This document shows positions 10,150 to 17,786 of a stretch of 64,000 nucleotides of DNA, piece by piece; positions within the stretch are counted from its first letter, which is position 1, and each line of letters starts with the position of its first letter. The notes below the pieces were generated by a model. The model worked only from the letters and a program-made list of their open reading frames with translations. It was not told the origin of the DNA and made no database searches. Position numbers and translations under genes: made by a program. The DNA is from DASSKF01 sp035690725. GTDB taxonomy: Bacteria > Actinomycetota > Actinomycetes > Actinomycetales > Dermatophilaceae. The stretch is from the NCBI GenBank assembly GCA_035690725.1, contig DASSKF010000117.1, forward strand, positions 1 through 64,000, in the 5' to 3' direction.

Positions 10150-11730
10150 ATGGCTCCCCTGAAGCGACGTGATTTTCTTGCCAGTGCGGCCGGTGTGGCC
10201 ACACTCGCCACGCTCTCCGGCATCGCCGCCCCCGGCGCCCTCGCCGCCGCGCACCCGGACGACTGCGCGGTCGATCCGAACGCGCCGAAGCACCAGCTGC
10301 GCGGCATGTGGATCGCCACCGTGGTGAACATCGACTGGCCGAGCCGACCCGGCCTCCCGGCCGCCGAGCAGCAGGCCGAGCTCATCGACCTGTACGACAC
10401 CGCGGTGGCGCGCGGCTACAACACCGTCGTCCTGCAGGTCCGTCCCACGGCGGACGCGTTCTGGCCCTCGCGAATCGAGCCCTGGTCGAAGTACCTGACC
10501 GGCACGCAGGGCGAGGACCCGGGCTACGACCCACTGGGATTCGCGATCGAGCAGGCGCACGCCCGCAACCTCAAGGTCCACGGTTGGTTCAACCCGCACC
10601 GGGTGAGCATGGACACCGACCTGGACGCGCTCGTGCCGACCCACCCCGCACGCCAGCACCCGGAGTGGGTGGTGGCCTACGGGCCGAAGCTGTACTACGA
10701 CCCCGGGGTCCCCGACGTCCGGCGCCACAACATCGCCGCGATCATGGACGCCGTCACCCGCTACGACCTCGACGGCGTGCACTTCGACGACTACTTCTAC
10801 CCCTACCCGGTCGGCGACGAGGACTTCCCCGACGAGGACACGTTCGCGCGGTACGGCGCGGGGTTCGACGACAAGGACGAGTGGCGCCGCGACAACATCA
10901 ACACGCTGATCCTCGAGCTGGCCGAAGCGATCCACGACGCGAAGCCGGACGTCCAGTTCGGCGTGAGCCCGTTCGCGGTGTGGCGCAACGTCGCCACCGA
11001 CCCCCGCGGCTCGGCCACCACCGCGGGCGCCGAGTGCTATGACGACCTGTATGCCGACACGCGCCGCTGGGTGCGCGAGGAGTGGCTGGACTACATCGCG
11101 CCACAGGTCTACTGGGCGGAGGGCTTCGCGCCGGCGGACTACGACGTCCTCGTCGAATGGTGGGCCCGGCAGCTACGCGAGTCCGGTTCGCACACAAGGC
11201 TCTTCATCGGCCAGGCCGTCTACAAGATCGGCACCTCGACACAGTCCCCGGAGTGGATCCAGGACCCACAGGAGATGTCCAACCACCTCACCTTCAACCT
11301 GCAGTACCCGGAGGTCGCCGGCGACATCTTCTACAACGCCTCGTCGGTGGTCGCCGACCGGCTCGGTGCGATGAGCCGGGTGACCGAGCAGCACTACCAG
11401 CACCCCGCGCTGGTGCCGACCATGCCGTGGCTGGACCGCCATCCGCCGACACCCGTCGCGCAGCTGCAGGCCCGGACCGGCGCGCTGGGCGTGCGGCTCT
11501 CCTGGCGCGGCACGGGCCGCCCCGCGACGACGTATGCCGTCTACCGGTTCACCGGTCGTCCCCGGGCGTGCGACCTCGCCGACGCGAGCCACCTCGTGGC
11601 GCTGGTCCCGGCCGTCCCCGGTGACCAGCGGGTGCACTGGGTCGACTCCTCGACGAGCGGTGGCACGTACGCCGTGACGGCGGTCGACCGGCTCGGCAAC
11701 GAGAGCCGCTGGCAGGTGGTCGCGGGCTGA
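10150..11730 (+). CDS. Tat-exported GHL10 (DUF187) family glycoside hydrolase-like protein
   Basis: This 526-residue protein has a twin-arginine signal ([18 protein letters not shown], residues 5-22) and a likely cleavage site near ALAAA at about 30-34. The GHL10 domain follows from about residue 44 ([15 protein letters not shown]) to about 410, with acidic clusters such as [13 protein letters not shown]. The last roughly 90 residues look like a fibronectin-type beta domain. Characterised relatives include E. coli DigH (YddW), a septal peptidoglycan glycosidase, so a role in cell-wall turnover outside the membrane is plausible. The ATG has AGGAAAG upstream. It is transcribed divergently from the SigL-like operon over about 140 bp, which suggests but does not prove envelope-stress control. 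Confidence 0.88.
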   Translation: MAPLKRRDFLASAAGVATLATLSGIAAPGALAAAHPDDCAVDPNAPKHQLRGMWIATVVNIDWPSRPGLPAAEQQAELIDLYDTAVARGYNTVVLQVRPTADAFWPSRIEPWSKYLTGTQGEDPGYDPLGFAIEQAHARNLKVHGWFNPHRVSMDTDLDALVPTHPARQHPEWVVAYGPKLYYDPGVPDVRRHNIAAIMDAVTRYDLDGVHFDDYFYPYPVGDEDFPDEDTFARYGAGFDDKDEWRRDNINTLILELAEAIHDAKPDVQFGVSPFAVWRNVATDPRGSATTAGAECYDDLYADTRRWVREEWLDYIAPQVYWAEGFAPADYDVLVEWWARQLRESGSHTRLFIGQAVYKIGTSTQSPEWIQDPQEMSNHLTFNLQYPEVAGDIFYNASSVVADRLGAMSRVTEQHYQHPALVPTMPWLDRHPPTPVAQLQARTGALGVRLSWRGTGRPATTYAVYRFTGRPRACDLADASHLVALVPAVPGDQRVHWVDSSTSGGTYAVTAVDRLGNESRWQVVAG

Positions 11731-11761
11731 GCGAGGTGAGCGCGCCGCATACCATCGGGGC

Positions 11762-12472
11762 ATGGCACTCTTCGGCACACCCCGCACGCTTCCGACCCGG
11801 GACGAGGCGCTGCCCGGCCGACCCGATCCGCTGCCGGGCGTCCCCGACCGGCACGAGGTGCTCGGCACGTCGATGCACGGCCCGTGGCTCGAGGGGACGC
11901 AGGTGCTCCACGTCGCGATGGGGTGCTTCTGGGGCGCCGAGCGGATCTTCTGGCGACTGCCCGGGGTGGTGACGACCGCGGCCGGCTACATGGGCGGCCA
12001 CACCCCGAACCCGATCTACGAGGAGGTGTGCAGCGGACGCACCGGGCACGCCGAGGCGGTGCTCGTCGCCTACGACCCCGCGCAGACCTCGCCCGAGCAG
12101 CTGCTCCAGGCCTTCTGGGAGAACCACGACCCGACGCAGGGCCACCGGCAGGGCAACGACCGGGGGACGCAGTACCGCTCGGCGATCTACTGGACCACGC
12201 CGGAGCAGGAGCGGGCCGCCCGTGCGACGCGGGAGGCCTTCCAGAAGGTGCTCTCCGACAACGGGTTCGGCGAGATCACCACCGAGCTGCGCCCGGTGGA
12301 CGGCGACGAGGGGGCGGGGCCGTTCTACTACGCCGAGGGCTACCACCAGCAGTACCTCCACAAGAACCCGAACGGCTACTGCAACCACGGGCCGAACGGC
12401 ATGACCTGCCCCGTCGGGATGGTGCGTCAGGACCAGGTCCCGGCCCAGCAGTCGATCGAGCCGCCGGCCTAG
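11762..12472 (+). CDS. msrA: Peptide-methionine (S)-S-oxide reductase MsrA
   Basis: This enzyme repairs oxidised methionine (the S-epimer of the sulfoxide) in proteins using thioredoxin. The catalytic motif GCFWGAE is at residues 54-60 with Cys55 as nucleophile. The conserved GRTGHAEAV and [12 protein letters not shown] stretches confirm the family, and later cysteines can serve in recycling. At 236 residues it is a standard-length bacterial MsrA with a short N-terminal extension. The ATG at 11762 follows 31 bp after the glycoside hydrolase gene, so the two may be co-transcribed. A large inverted-repeat structure begins 20 bp after its stop and probably ends transcription. Confidence 0.96.
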   Translation: MALFGTPRTLPTRDEALPGRPDPLPGVPDRHEVLGTSMHGPWLEGTQVLHVAMGCFWGAERIFWRLPGVVTTAAGYMGGHTPNPIYEEVCSGRTGHAEAVLVAYDPAQTSPEQLLQAFWENHDPTQGHRQGNDRGTQYRSAIYWTTPEQERAARATREAFQKVLSDNGFGEITTELRPVDGDEGAGPFYYAEGYHQQYLHKNPNGYCNHGPNGMTCPVGMVRQDQVPAQQSIEPPA

Positions 12473-12492
12473 CTCCCAGCACGGGCCCACCA

Positions 12493-12561
12493 CTCGTGGG
12501 AAATGATCGTGGGGACACGTGGGCAGATCGTGCACTGAAGCCAACGATCATTGCCCACGAG
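12493..12561. repeat. Large imperfect inverted repeat with a third copy in the loop
   Basis: Two 21-bp arms (12493-12513 and 12541-12561) are inverted copies matching at 19 of 21 positions. Each carries the core CGTGGG-N-AATGATCGT. The 27-base loop holds a shortened direct copy, CGTGGGCAGATCGTG. The element lies between msrA and leftward-reading DNA, so a bidirectional terminator is the simplest reading. There is no clear T-run. Confidence 0.75.
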
Positions 12562-12593
12562 CGCGGCGCGCGAGCTGTCGTGCGCGGCGCAGC

Positions 12594-12858
12594 GGCTCCG
12601 GTGTCCCGTGCGGGCCGTGCGCAGCACGACCCCGACGGCGGTGTCGAGGTCGGTGCGCCAGCCCGGGTGGACGGCGAGCGGCCGGGTCCCCTGCCGGGTG
12701 CCCCGTGGCGTCGACCAGCAGCACGTGGGGTGCGACGCCGAGCCGGCGCACGACGTCGTCGAGCAGCGACCCGGGCCGCAGGGCAGCGGTCCACCCCTGC
12801 GGGTCGAGCACGGACAGCCGGACCTGCAGGTGGCGCAGTCGGCCCGGATCGGCCGGCC
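12594..12858 (-). pseudogene. Remnant of an endonuclease V-like gene
   Basis: No intact gene fits this interval, but two minus-strand frames together resemble the middle of endonuclease V (deoxyinosine-specific repair nuclease). One frame reads RPGSLLDDVVRRLG followed by HVLLVDATGHP. After a frameshift near 12700 another frame reads RPLAVHPGWRTDLDTAVGV. These correspond to the family's segments around LLVDGHG-HPR, LG-ASHLG and D-PTIGV. The N-terminal part with the first catalytic Asp and the C-terminal part are missing. The match is from memory of the family pattern, so confidence is moderate. Confidence 0.5.
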
Positions 12859-12866
12859 AGGCCTGC

Positions 12867-13187
12867 TCAGCGGACGGCCATCTCGCCGAGCTCGTCCCAG
12901 CCCTCCCCGTCGAGCTGGACGTTGCGGACCCGCGGGGTCTCCTGCAGGTAGCGAGGCAGCTCCTCGGTCGCGGTGCGGAAGTGGTCGCTGCCCACGTGCG
13001 GCTCCGCGCCGTCGTCGGTGAACGCCTCCAGCAGGACGTACTCGTTCGGGTCGTCCAGGCTGCGGGACCAGTCGAACCACAGGTTGCCCGGCTCCGCCCG
13101 CGTCGCCTCGGTGAACGCGCGGGTCAGCTCGGGCCACTGGTCGGCGTGCTCCGGCTTCACGGTGAACCGGGCGGCGATGAAGATCAT
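12867..13187 (-). CDS. Antibiotic-biosynthesis-monooxygenase (ABM) domain protein, putative quinol monooxygenase
   Basis: This 106-residue protein has the ferredoxin-like ABM fold pattern: MIFIAARFTVKPEHADQW at the N-terminus, then FDWSRSLDDPNEYVLLEAF and a late HFRTATEEL. Relatives such as YgiN oxidise quinols, but many family members have no known role and no cofactor. The ATG at 13187 is chosen because GGAGGAGG lies directly upstream at a good distance and because it starts at the conserved first strand. It is a single-gene unit whose downstream side is the decayed endonuclease V-like sequence. Confidence 0.85.
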   Translation of the reverse strand: MIFIAARFTVKPEHADQWPELTRAFTEATRAEPGNLWFDWSRSLDDPNEYVLLEAFTDDGAEPHVGSDHFRTATEELPRYLQETPRVRNVQLDGEGWDELGEMAVR

Positions 13188-13324
13188 CGGGTCCTCCTCC
13201 TGCCTGGTCGGCACTGGCTCCGCCCACCCTCGCACAGCCGCCGGCAGGAGGTCCTGCCTCCGCGAGCCGCGCCCCGACACCCGACACCCGCCACCCGAGT
13301 CAGCACGCGCTCCCCGTGGCGGGA

Positions 13325-13345
13325 ATTGAGTCGACTCGACTCAAG
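13325..13345. promoter_or_regulatory. HAIR-type operator (HspR-binding inverted repeat)
   Basis: The sequence TTGAGT-N7-ACTCAA (13326-13344), flanked by A and G, differs at one position from the HAIR consensus CTTGAGT-N7-ACTCAAG recognised by the heat-shock repressor HspR. It lies about 50 bp upstream of the Hsp20 gene and forms a 19-bp palindrome around a central base. The hspR gene itself is not in the window. Confidence 0.85.
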
Positions 13346-13395
13346 TTGTCACTGGTGAGAGGTCCGGGAGGTCCGGACCACCACCGAGGAGACCA

Positions 13396-13899
13396 ATGGA
13401 ACGCATGCTGATGACCCGGCGCGACCCCTTCGTGGAGCTCGACGCCCTGGTGCGGCGGGCCCTTCCGACCCCACCGCGCGCGACCGTCGGCTTCACGCCC
13501 GCCGCCGAGACCCGCCGGGACGGCGACGACGCGATCGTGCGGCTCGAGCTGCCCGGGATGGACCCGGCGACGGACGTGACCGTGGAGGTCGATGGCGGCC
13601 GCCTCGTCGTGAGCGGCGAGCGCCGCGACGAGCACACGGACGACCACGGTGGCCGGACCCTGCGCGAGATGCGCTACGGCTCCTTCCGTCGCACCTTCGC
13701 CCTGCCCGAGCACATCACCGCCGACGCGGTCAGCGCATCCTCCGAGGAGGGCATCCTGACCGTGCGGGTGAGCGGTGCGTATGCCGGCACGCAACCGCGC
13801 CGGATCGCTGTCACGTCCGCTGCCCCGGCCGTGGAGCACTCGGAGGTCGCCGGGGACGAGCCGGCCGCCGGTCCCGCGCCGGAGCCGCAGGAGGACTGA
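13396..13899 (+). CDS. Small heat-shock protein, Hsp20/alpha-crystallin family
   Basis: This 167-residue ATP-independent chaperone holds unfolding proteins. The alpha-crystallin domain runs from about residue 33 (GFTPAAETRRDGDDAIVRLE) to about 135, with the conserved ELPG-D, GRLVVSGER and GILTVRV motifs. A short acidic tail of about 30 residues follows. The ATG has GAGGAGA just upstream. A HAIR operator about 50 bp upstream indicates HspR repression and heat induction. It is a single-gene unit. Confidence 0.94.
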   Translation: MERMLMTRRDPFVELDALVRRALPTPPRATVGFTPAAETRRDGDDAIVRLELPGMDPATDVTVEVDGGRLVVSGERRDEHTDDHGGRTLREMRYGSFRRTFALPEHITADAVSASSEEGILTVRVSGAYAGTQPRRIAVTSAAPAVEHSEVAGDEPAAGPAPEPQED

Positions 13900-13912
13900 G
13901 CAGCCAAGCGGC

Positions 13913-14845
13913 TCAGCGCGCGCCGAACCGTTCGAGTGCGCGCTGCAGGACGACGTCCGGGCGGTCGTCGACGAGGAAGTGCGATGCACCCTCGACGAGC
14001 TCCACTCGCAGGTCGTCGCAGTGCCGCTCGTAGCCGTGCACGACGTCGGGACCCAGCGGGTCCTCGGCCCCGACGAGGACGGTGGTGGGCGTGGTCAGCC
14101 GCTGGCCGGCATACCGGCCGGTGAGGATGCGCACGCCCTCCGGCTGGATGAAGTGGCGGTAGAGCAGGGAGCCGGCCCGCGCGCGGGCCGGCTCCCTGAA
14201 CGGCGCAAGGAAGTGCTCGATGTCATCCTCGGAGAAGGCGTCTCGCGCGCTGAAGCCCTGCAGCACCCGCCGCAGCAGGCGCTGCCGACCGGCGCGCAGG
14301 GAACGGGCACCGAGCCCAGGCACGGGCAGGACGAGGTTGAACCAAGTCCGGGTCACCATGACCGGCGCCAACCTGGGGTCGGGGGCGAAGAACGGCGGGG
14401 GGATGCTCAGCGCCAGGTGGCTCCGGACCCGTTCCGGGTGGCGCAGGCACAGCTGGTAGCCGACCAGCGAGCCCCAGTCGTGCGTCAACAGGTGGACCTG
14501 GTCGAGTTCGAGCACGTCCAGCAGGGCGAGGACGTCCGCGAGGAGCTGGTCGCGGCCGTACCCGTGCGCGGGTGCATCGGTCCACCCGGAGCCGCGCAGG
14601 TCGGGGCAGAGCACCCGGTGCCGGTCGGCCAGCCCTGGCAGGACCCGCCGCCACTGCCACCAGTGCTGGGGAAAGCCGTGCAGGGCGAGAACCGGTGTGC
14701 CGGAACCGCTCTCGGCGACGTGGACCCGCAGGTCCGGGAGCTGGACGAAGCGGTGGGACACCGGCGCTCCCGCCGCGAGGGTGGGTCCGCTCCAGATGTG
14801 TTCGGTCACGCCGGCCACGCTACTACGTTCGTAGTACTGCAGCAC
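13913..14845 (-). CDS. Alpha/beta hydrolase, epoxide hydrolase or haloalkane dehalogenase type
   Basis: This hydrolase of up to 310 residues has the HGFPQHW oxyanion motif and a nucleophile elbow THDWGS, whose Asp (not Ser) nucleophile is typical of epoxide hydrolases and haloalkane dehalogenases. A late GASHFL supplies the catalytic His. The start is uncertain. The GTG at 14845 lacks a ribosome-binding site and lies upstream of the palindromic operator; GTGs at 14818 or 14809 would put the operator outside the coding region and begin nearer the conserved part. The gene is divergent from a TetR regulator that probably represses it. Confidence 0.85.
   Translation of the reverse strand: MLQYYERSSVAGVTEHIWSGPTLAAGAPVSHRFVQLPDLRVHVAESGSGTPVLALHGFPQHWWQWRRVLPGLADRHRVLCPDLRGSGWTDAPAHGYGRDQLLADVLALLDVLELDQVHLLTHDWGSLVGYQLCLRHPERVRSHLALSIPPPFFAPDPRLAPVMVTRTWFNLVLPVPGLGARSLRAGRQRLLRRVLQGFSARDAFSEDDIEHFLAPFREPARARAGSLLYRHFIQPEGVRILTGRYAGQRLTTPTTVLVGAEDPLGPDVVHGYERHCDDLRVELVEGASHFLVDDRPDVVLQRALERFGAR
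14821..14836. promoter_or_regulatory. Palindromic operator, likely for the adjacent TetR regulator
   Basis: The 16-bp sequence TACTACGTTCGTAGTA is a TACTACG/CGTAGTA inverted repeat with a two-base centre. It sits between the divergent hydrolase and TetR genes, next to a possible -10 element TATGTT (14847-14852) for the TetR gene. Position and symmetry fit a TetR autoregulatory operator; binding is inferred. Confidence 0.7.
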
Positions 14846-14862
14846 TATGTTTATGGTGACTC

Positions 14863-15405
14863 GTGCCCCCGACCCGCGAACGCGTCCTCGACGCAGCGGT
14901 CGACCTGCTCGCGGAGGGCGGGGTGCGCGCCCTCACCCACCTGAGGGTCGACGACCGCGCGGGCCTGCCGAGGGGGTCCACCTCCAACCACTTCCGTACC
15001 CGGTCCGCGCTCGTGTCCGGGGTCGTGGACCGCATCCTCGAGCTGGAGGTCCCGGAGGTGGGCCGCGCGTTCGAACCGACCTCGCTCGACGAGCTGGTCG
15101 ACGGCATGTGTGCGCTCTACCGGCGGACGACCGTCACGAACCGCACGCTGACGGCCGCCCGGCTCGCGCTGTTCGTCGAGGCACGCCACCAACCCGACCT
15201 GGGCGAGGCGCTGTCCCGCGGACGGGCCGCGATGGTCGAGCAGATCGTGCCCACCCTGGACCGCATCGGCGCCCGGGATCCCGAGGTCGCCGCGCGCGCG
15301 ATCGCTTCCTGCTTCGAGGGGCTGATCCTGCACGACGTCGCCCGGGGTGACCGCTCCGACCCCGAGCCCGTGCTGCGGCTGGTCGTCCGGGGGGCGCTGG
15401 CCTGA
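14863..15405 (+). CDS. TetR-family transcriptional regulator
   Basis: This 180-residue repressor has an N-terminal helix-turn-helix: RERVLDAAVDLLAEGGVRAL, then DRAGLPRGSTSNHFRTRSAL, about residues 5-48. An all-helical ligand-binding region follows. The GTG at 14863 has no ribosome-binding site, but a -10-like TATGTT lies 11 bases upstream, so the mRNA is probably leaderless, which is common in actinobacteria. It is divergent from an alpha/beta hydrolase across a perfect palindrome, the usual layout for a TetR repressor and its target. The ligand is unknown. Confidence 0.9.
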   Translation: MPPTRERVLDAAVDLLAEGGVRALTHLRVDDRAGLPRGSTSNHFRTRSALVSGVVDRILELEVPEVGRAFEPTSLDELVDGMCALYRRTTVTNRTLTAARLALFVEARHQPDLGEALSRGRAAMVEQIVPTLDRIGARDPEVAARAIASCFEGLILHDVARGDRSDPEPVLRLVVRGALA

Positions 15406-15466
15406 CGTCCAGGCCGGTGTGGTGTCGCGGTCGCCGGGCGTCCTCCCGGCGGGGACACTGGAGCGC

Positions 15467-15691
15467 GTGATCCTGGTCCTGGGCCTGAAGGCGTACCTCA
15501 CCGTGCTCGACACCGTGGTCGCCACCTGCGAGACCTGCGGCAACACCGGGGTGCACGAGCTGGCCGAGCAGGTGCACAAGCTCACGTTCTTCTTCATCCC
15601 GCTGTTCCCCGTCCGGAGGTCCTACGTGGACACCTGCCGGATCTGCGGGCGCCGCCAGCAGGTGCCCCGGGAGCAGGCGGTCCGCCCGTGA
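15467..15691 (+). CDS. Small zinc-ribbon protein
   Basis: This 74-residue protein has two Cys pairs, CETC near residues 21-24 and CRIC near 58-61, which would bind one zinc ion. A hydrophobic stretch lies between them (LTFFFIPLFPV). It matches the short zinc-ribbon proteins common in actinobacteria, whose function is unknown. The GTG at 15467 was chosen because the conserved part begins right after it and TGGAG lies upstream. It follows the TetR gene by about 60 bp. Confidence 0.75.
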   Translation: MILVLGLKAYLTVLDTVVATCETCGNTGVHELAEQVHKLTFFFIPLFPVRRSYVDTCRICGRRQQVPREQAVRP

Positions 15692-15838
15692 TCGTTGTGG
15701 CGAAATGGTCGCTGGGGCAGCCATCCGGTCACCATGATCGGCGCCGTCGATCGGGGGGCAACGATCGGCGGGGTCGATCGGCGGCAACGATCGGCACGGT
15801 GCCGGTCGGCGGAGCGGCCAGAATGCGACGCCCGGAGA
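15688..15838. repeat. Convergent junction with tandem and inverted GATCG-rich repeats
   Basis: Two direct units of about 25 bp (15746-15770 and 15773-15797) share GTCGATCGG and GGCAACGATCGGC and differ mainly by a one-base indel. GATCGTTG near 15690 is the inverse of the CAACGATC inside both units, so alternative hairpins are possible. The stretch separates convergent genes and holds no open frame I can support. Confidence 0.65.
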
Positions 15839-16465
15839 TCAGGCGTCGACCCAGACCTCGCCGACCTGGTGCACGGCGGATCCGCCACCGGTCGCCACCG
15901 CCACCGTGGCGGACACCGCCTCCAGCTCCTCCGGCGCGACCGCGAGCCGGAAGGTGACGCGCTCGGCGTACCGCACGTCCCGGACCACGGCGCCGGTCAG
16001 GCGCAACTCGTGCTCCAGCCGGCCCGCGACCGCGTGGTCGGCCGTCGCCTCGACCACCTGACGCAGCTCCCGGGAGCGGAACTGCGCTGCTGCCAACGCT
16101 TCCCGCACCGCTTGGGCGTAGGCGCGGGTGAGGCCACCGGTGCCGAGGAGCACCCCACCGAACCAACGGGTCACCACCGCCGCGACGTCGCTGACGTCCT
16201 GTCCGCGCAGCACGTCCAGCATCGGCGCGCCGGCAGTGCCGGACGGCTCGCCGTCGTCGCTGGACCGCTCCAGCTCGCCGCGCGGACCGATGACGAACGC
16301 CGAACAGTGGTGCCCGGCACCGGGGTGGGCACTCCGGCACCGCTCGACGACCGCCCGGGCATCCTCCTCGGATTCCACCCGCTCCAGCGTGCAGCGGAAG
16401 CGGGACCGCCTGACCTCCACCTCGGCCGTCGCGGGGCCGGCGAGGGTGCGGTAGGTCGAGGACAC
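15839..16465 (-). CDS. IMPACT/YigZ family protein (UPF0029)
   Basis: This 208-residue protein shows the IMPACT domain: RSRFRCTLERV near residue 20, HHCSAFVIG, DDGEPSGTAGAPML and TRWFGGVLLGTGGLTRAY across residues 50-115. A ferredoxin-like C-terminal domain follows. Relatives include E. coli YigZ and eukaryotic Impact, linked to translation control, but the bacterial function is not settled. The GTG at 16465 fits the family N-terminus (SSTYRTLAGP). It is a single gene convergent with the zinc-ribbon gene. Confidence 0.92.
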   Translation of the reverse strand: MSSTYRTLAGPATAEVEVRRSRFRCTLERVESEEDARAVVERCRSAHPGAGHHCSAFVIGPRGELERSSDDGEPSGTAGAPMLDVLRGQDVSDVAAVVTRWFGGVLLGTGGLTRAYAQAVREALAAAQFRSRELRQVVEATADHAVAGRLEHELRLTGAVVRDVRYAERVTFRLAVAPEELEAVSATVAVATGGGSAVHQVGEVWVDA

Positions 16466-16515
16466 CCGGCGAGGCTAGCGCGACCGGGGGCGCGTCCCCA
16501 CGGCTTCGTCGGCGC

Positions 16516-17059
16516 TCAGGTGCCGGCCAGCTCGCCCACCACCGGCGCGAACGCGTCGCCGAACTCGCCGGACACCGTGACGTAGCTGATCCCGCTGCGT
16601 TCGCGCAGGCCGCGCAGGTGGTCAGCCGCCTCGGCCGGGTCCGCGCTGACGACACCGACGGCTCCCCGGTCCCGCAGCTCCTGCGCCGTCAGTCCCATCC
16701 GGTCCCGGACCCACGTGGGCAGGTGCGGCCAGGGCGAGCGTGTCGGCATACCGGCCGGCGAGGGCGAGCATCCGCGGGCCGGCGCCAGCGACGACCAGCC
16801 GCGGCCGGTCCGGCTGCTCGCGCATCCGGGCGAGGACGCGCTCGACGAGGTCCACCCGCTCCCCCCGGCGTGCCCCACTCGACGCCGAGCTGCTGGGCGT
16901 CGCGCTCCCCGCCGGGACGACCGGCCCCCAGCGGTGGAGAAGCCTTGGCCCTCGAGCCGGCGGGCGGCACCGGTCCTGCCCGGGGCGTCCCGGTGGGCCG
17001 CCGACGACGGCGCCGAAGCGGAAGGGTCGCTGCTGGGTGCTGCTCGTGCCCGCCATCAT
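16516..17059 (-). pseudogene. Broken LLM-class (F420- or flavin-dependent) oxidoreductase
   Basis: Two minus-strand frames add up to parts of a luciferase-like monooxygenase. The first runs from an ATG at 17059 (STQQRPFRFGAV) and, after an unrelated-looking stretch, reads VDLVERVLARMREQPDRPRL and RYADTLALA. After a frameshift near 16735 the second reads LTAQELRDRGAVGVVSADPA and ends with FAPVVGELAG. The intact family is about 280-300 residues; the central region after FRFGAV is deleted or scrambled. No single frame encodes a full protein, so I call it a decayed gene. Confidence 0.75.
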
Positions 17060-17073
17060 GGTGGGTCCAGCAC

Positions 17074-17712
17074 TCAGCGGGGCGGTCGTGCCCGGCGGGG
17101 CGGCCCCGGGGCGTTGAGCCGGTAGCGCAGGCCGACCAGCCGGATCACGAAGCAGGCGGCGGCCGCCACGAGCGCCGCCGGGACGCCGTAGACCCCCAGC
17201 TTGATGGCCGCGACGGTGAGCGCGGCGCCGACCAGGGCGGGGATGGCGTAGAGGCCGCTGCGCAGCACCGAGGGCACCTTGCCGACGAAGACGTCGCGCA
17301 GGGTGCCGCCGCCGACGGCGGTGATGGCGCCGAGGATGACGGCCTGGCCGACGCCGAGCCCGAACTCCAGGGCCTTGCTCGAGCCGGTGACCGCGAACAG
17401 GCTCAGGCCCACGGCGTCGAGCACCGTGATGGGGCGGGACAGCCGGTCCAGCTGCTGGCCCAGGACGAAGGCCAGCAGGCCTCCACCCGCGGCGACGACG
17501 AGGTAGAGCCAGTCGCGGAACGTCGCCGGCGGGACGGCGCCGATGAGGACGTCCCGGATGACGCCGCCGCCGAGCGCGGTCAGCATGCCGAGCGCCACCA
17601 CGCCCACGATGTCGAGCTGGGCCGCCTTGAGCGCGGTCAGGGCGCCGTTGAGGCCGAAGGCGAAGGTGCCCGTGAGGTCGAGCGCGAGCAGCAGCGTCGA
17701 CTGGGTGGACAT
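17074..17712 (-). CDS. TRIC-type cation channel family membrane protein (UPF0126, YadS/YicG-like)
   Basis: This 212-residue integral membrane protein has about seven hydrophobic segments and an internal duplication. The motif ALGGGVIRDVLIG near residues 47-59 is mirrored by AVGGGTLRDVFVG in the second half; these glycine-rich GGG-x2-RD motifs define the family. Structures of prokaryotic homologues show trimeric cation channels, but physiological roles in bacteria are unclear. It is a single gene, divergent from the dimethylargininase gene, with an ATG start. Confidence 0.92.
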   Translation of the reverse strand: MSTQSTLLLALDLTGTFAFGLNGALTALKAAQLDIVGVVALGMLTALGGGVIRDVLIGAVPPATFRDWLYLVVAAGGGLLAFVLGQQLDRLSRPITVLDAVGLSLFAVTGSSKALEFGLGVGQAVILGAITAVGGGTLRDVFVGKVPSVLRSGLYAIPALVGAALTVAAIKLGVYGVPAALVAAAACFVIRLVGLRYRLNAPGPPRRARPPR

Positions 17713-17786
17713 GGGCCTTTGTCTACCGCACGGCGCTGCCCGCAGGCGCTTTGACCACGCCTCGCACGCGGGCCCATAGTCACCCC

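Noticed and set aside
12493..12561. Possible CRISPR array
   Set aside because: There are only three units, one inverted and one shortened, with no regular spacers and no cas genes.
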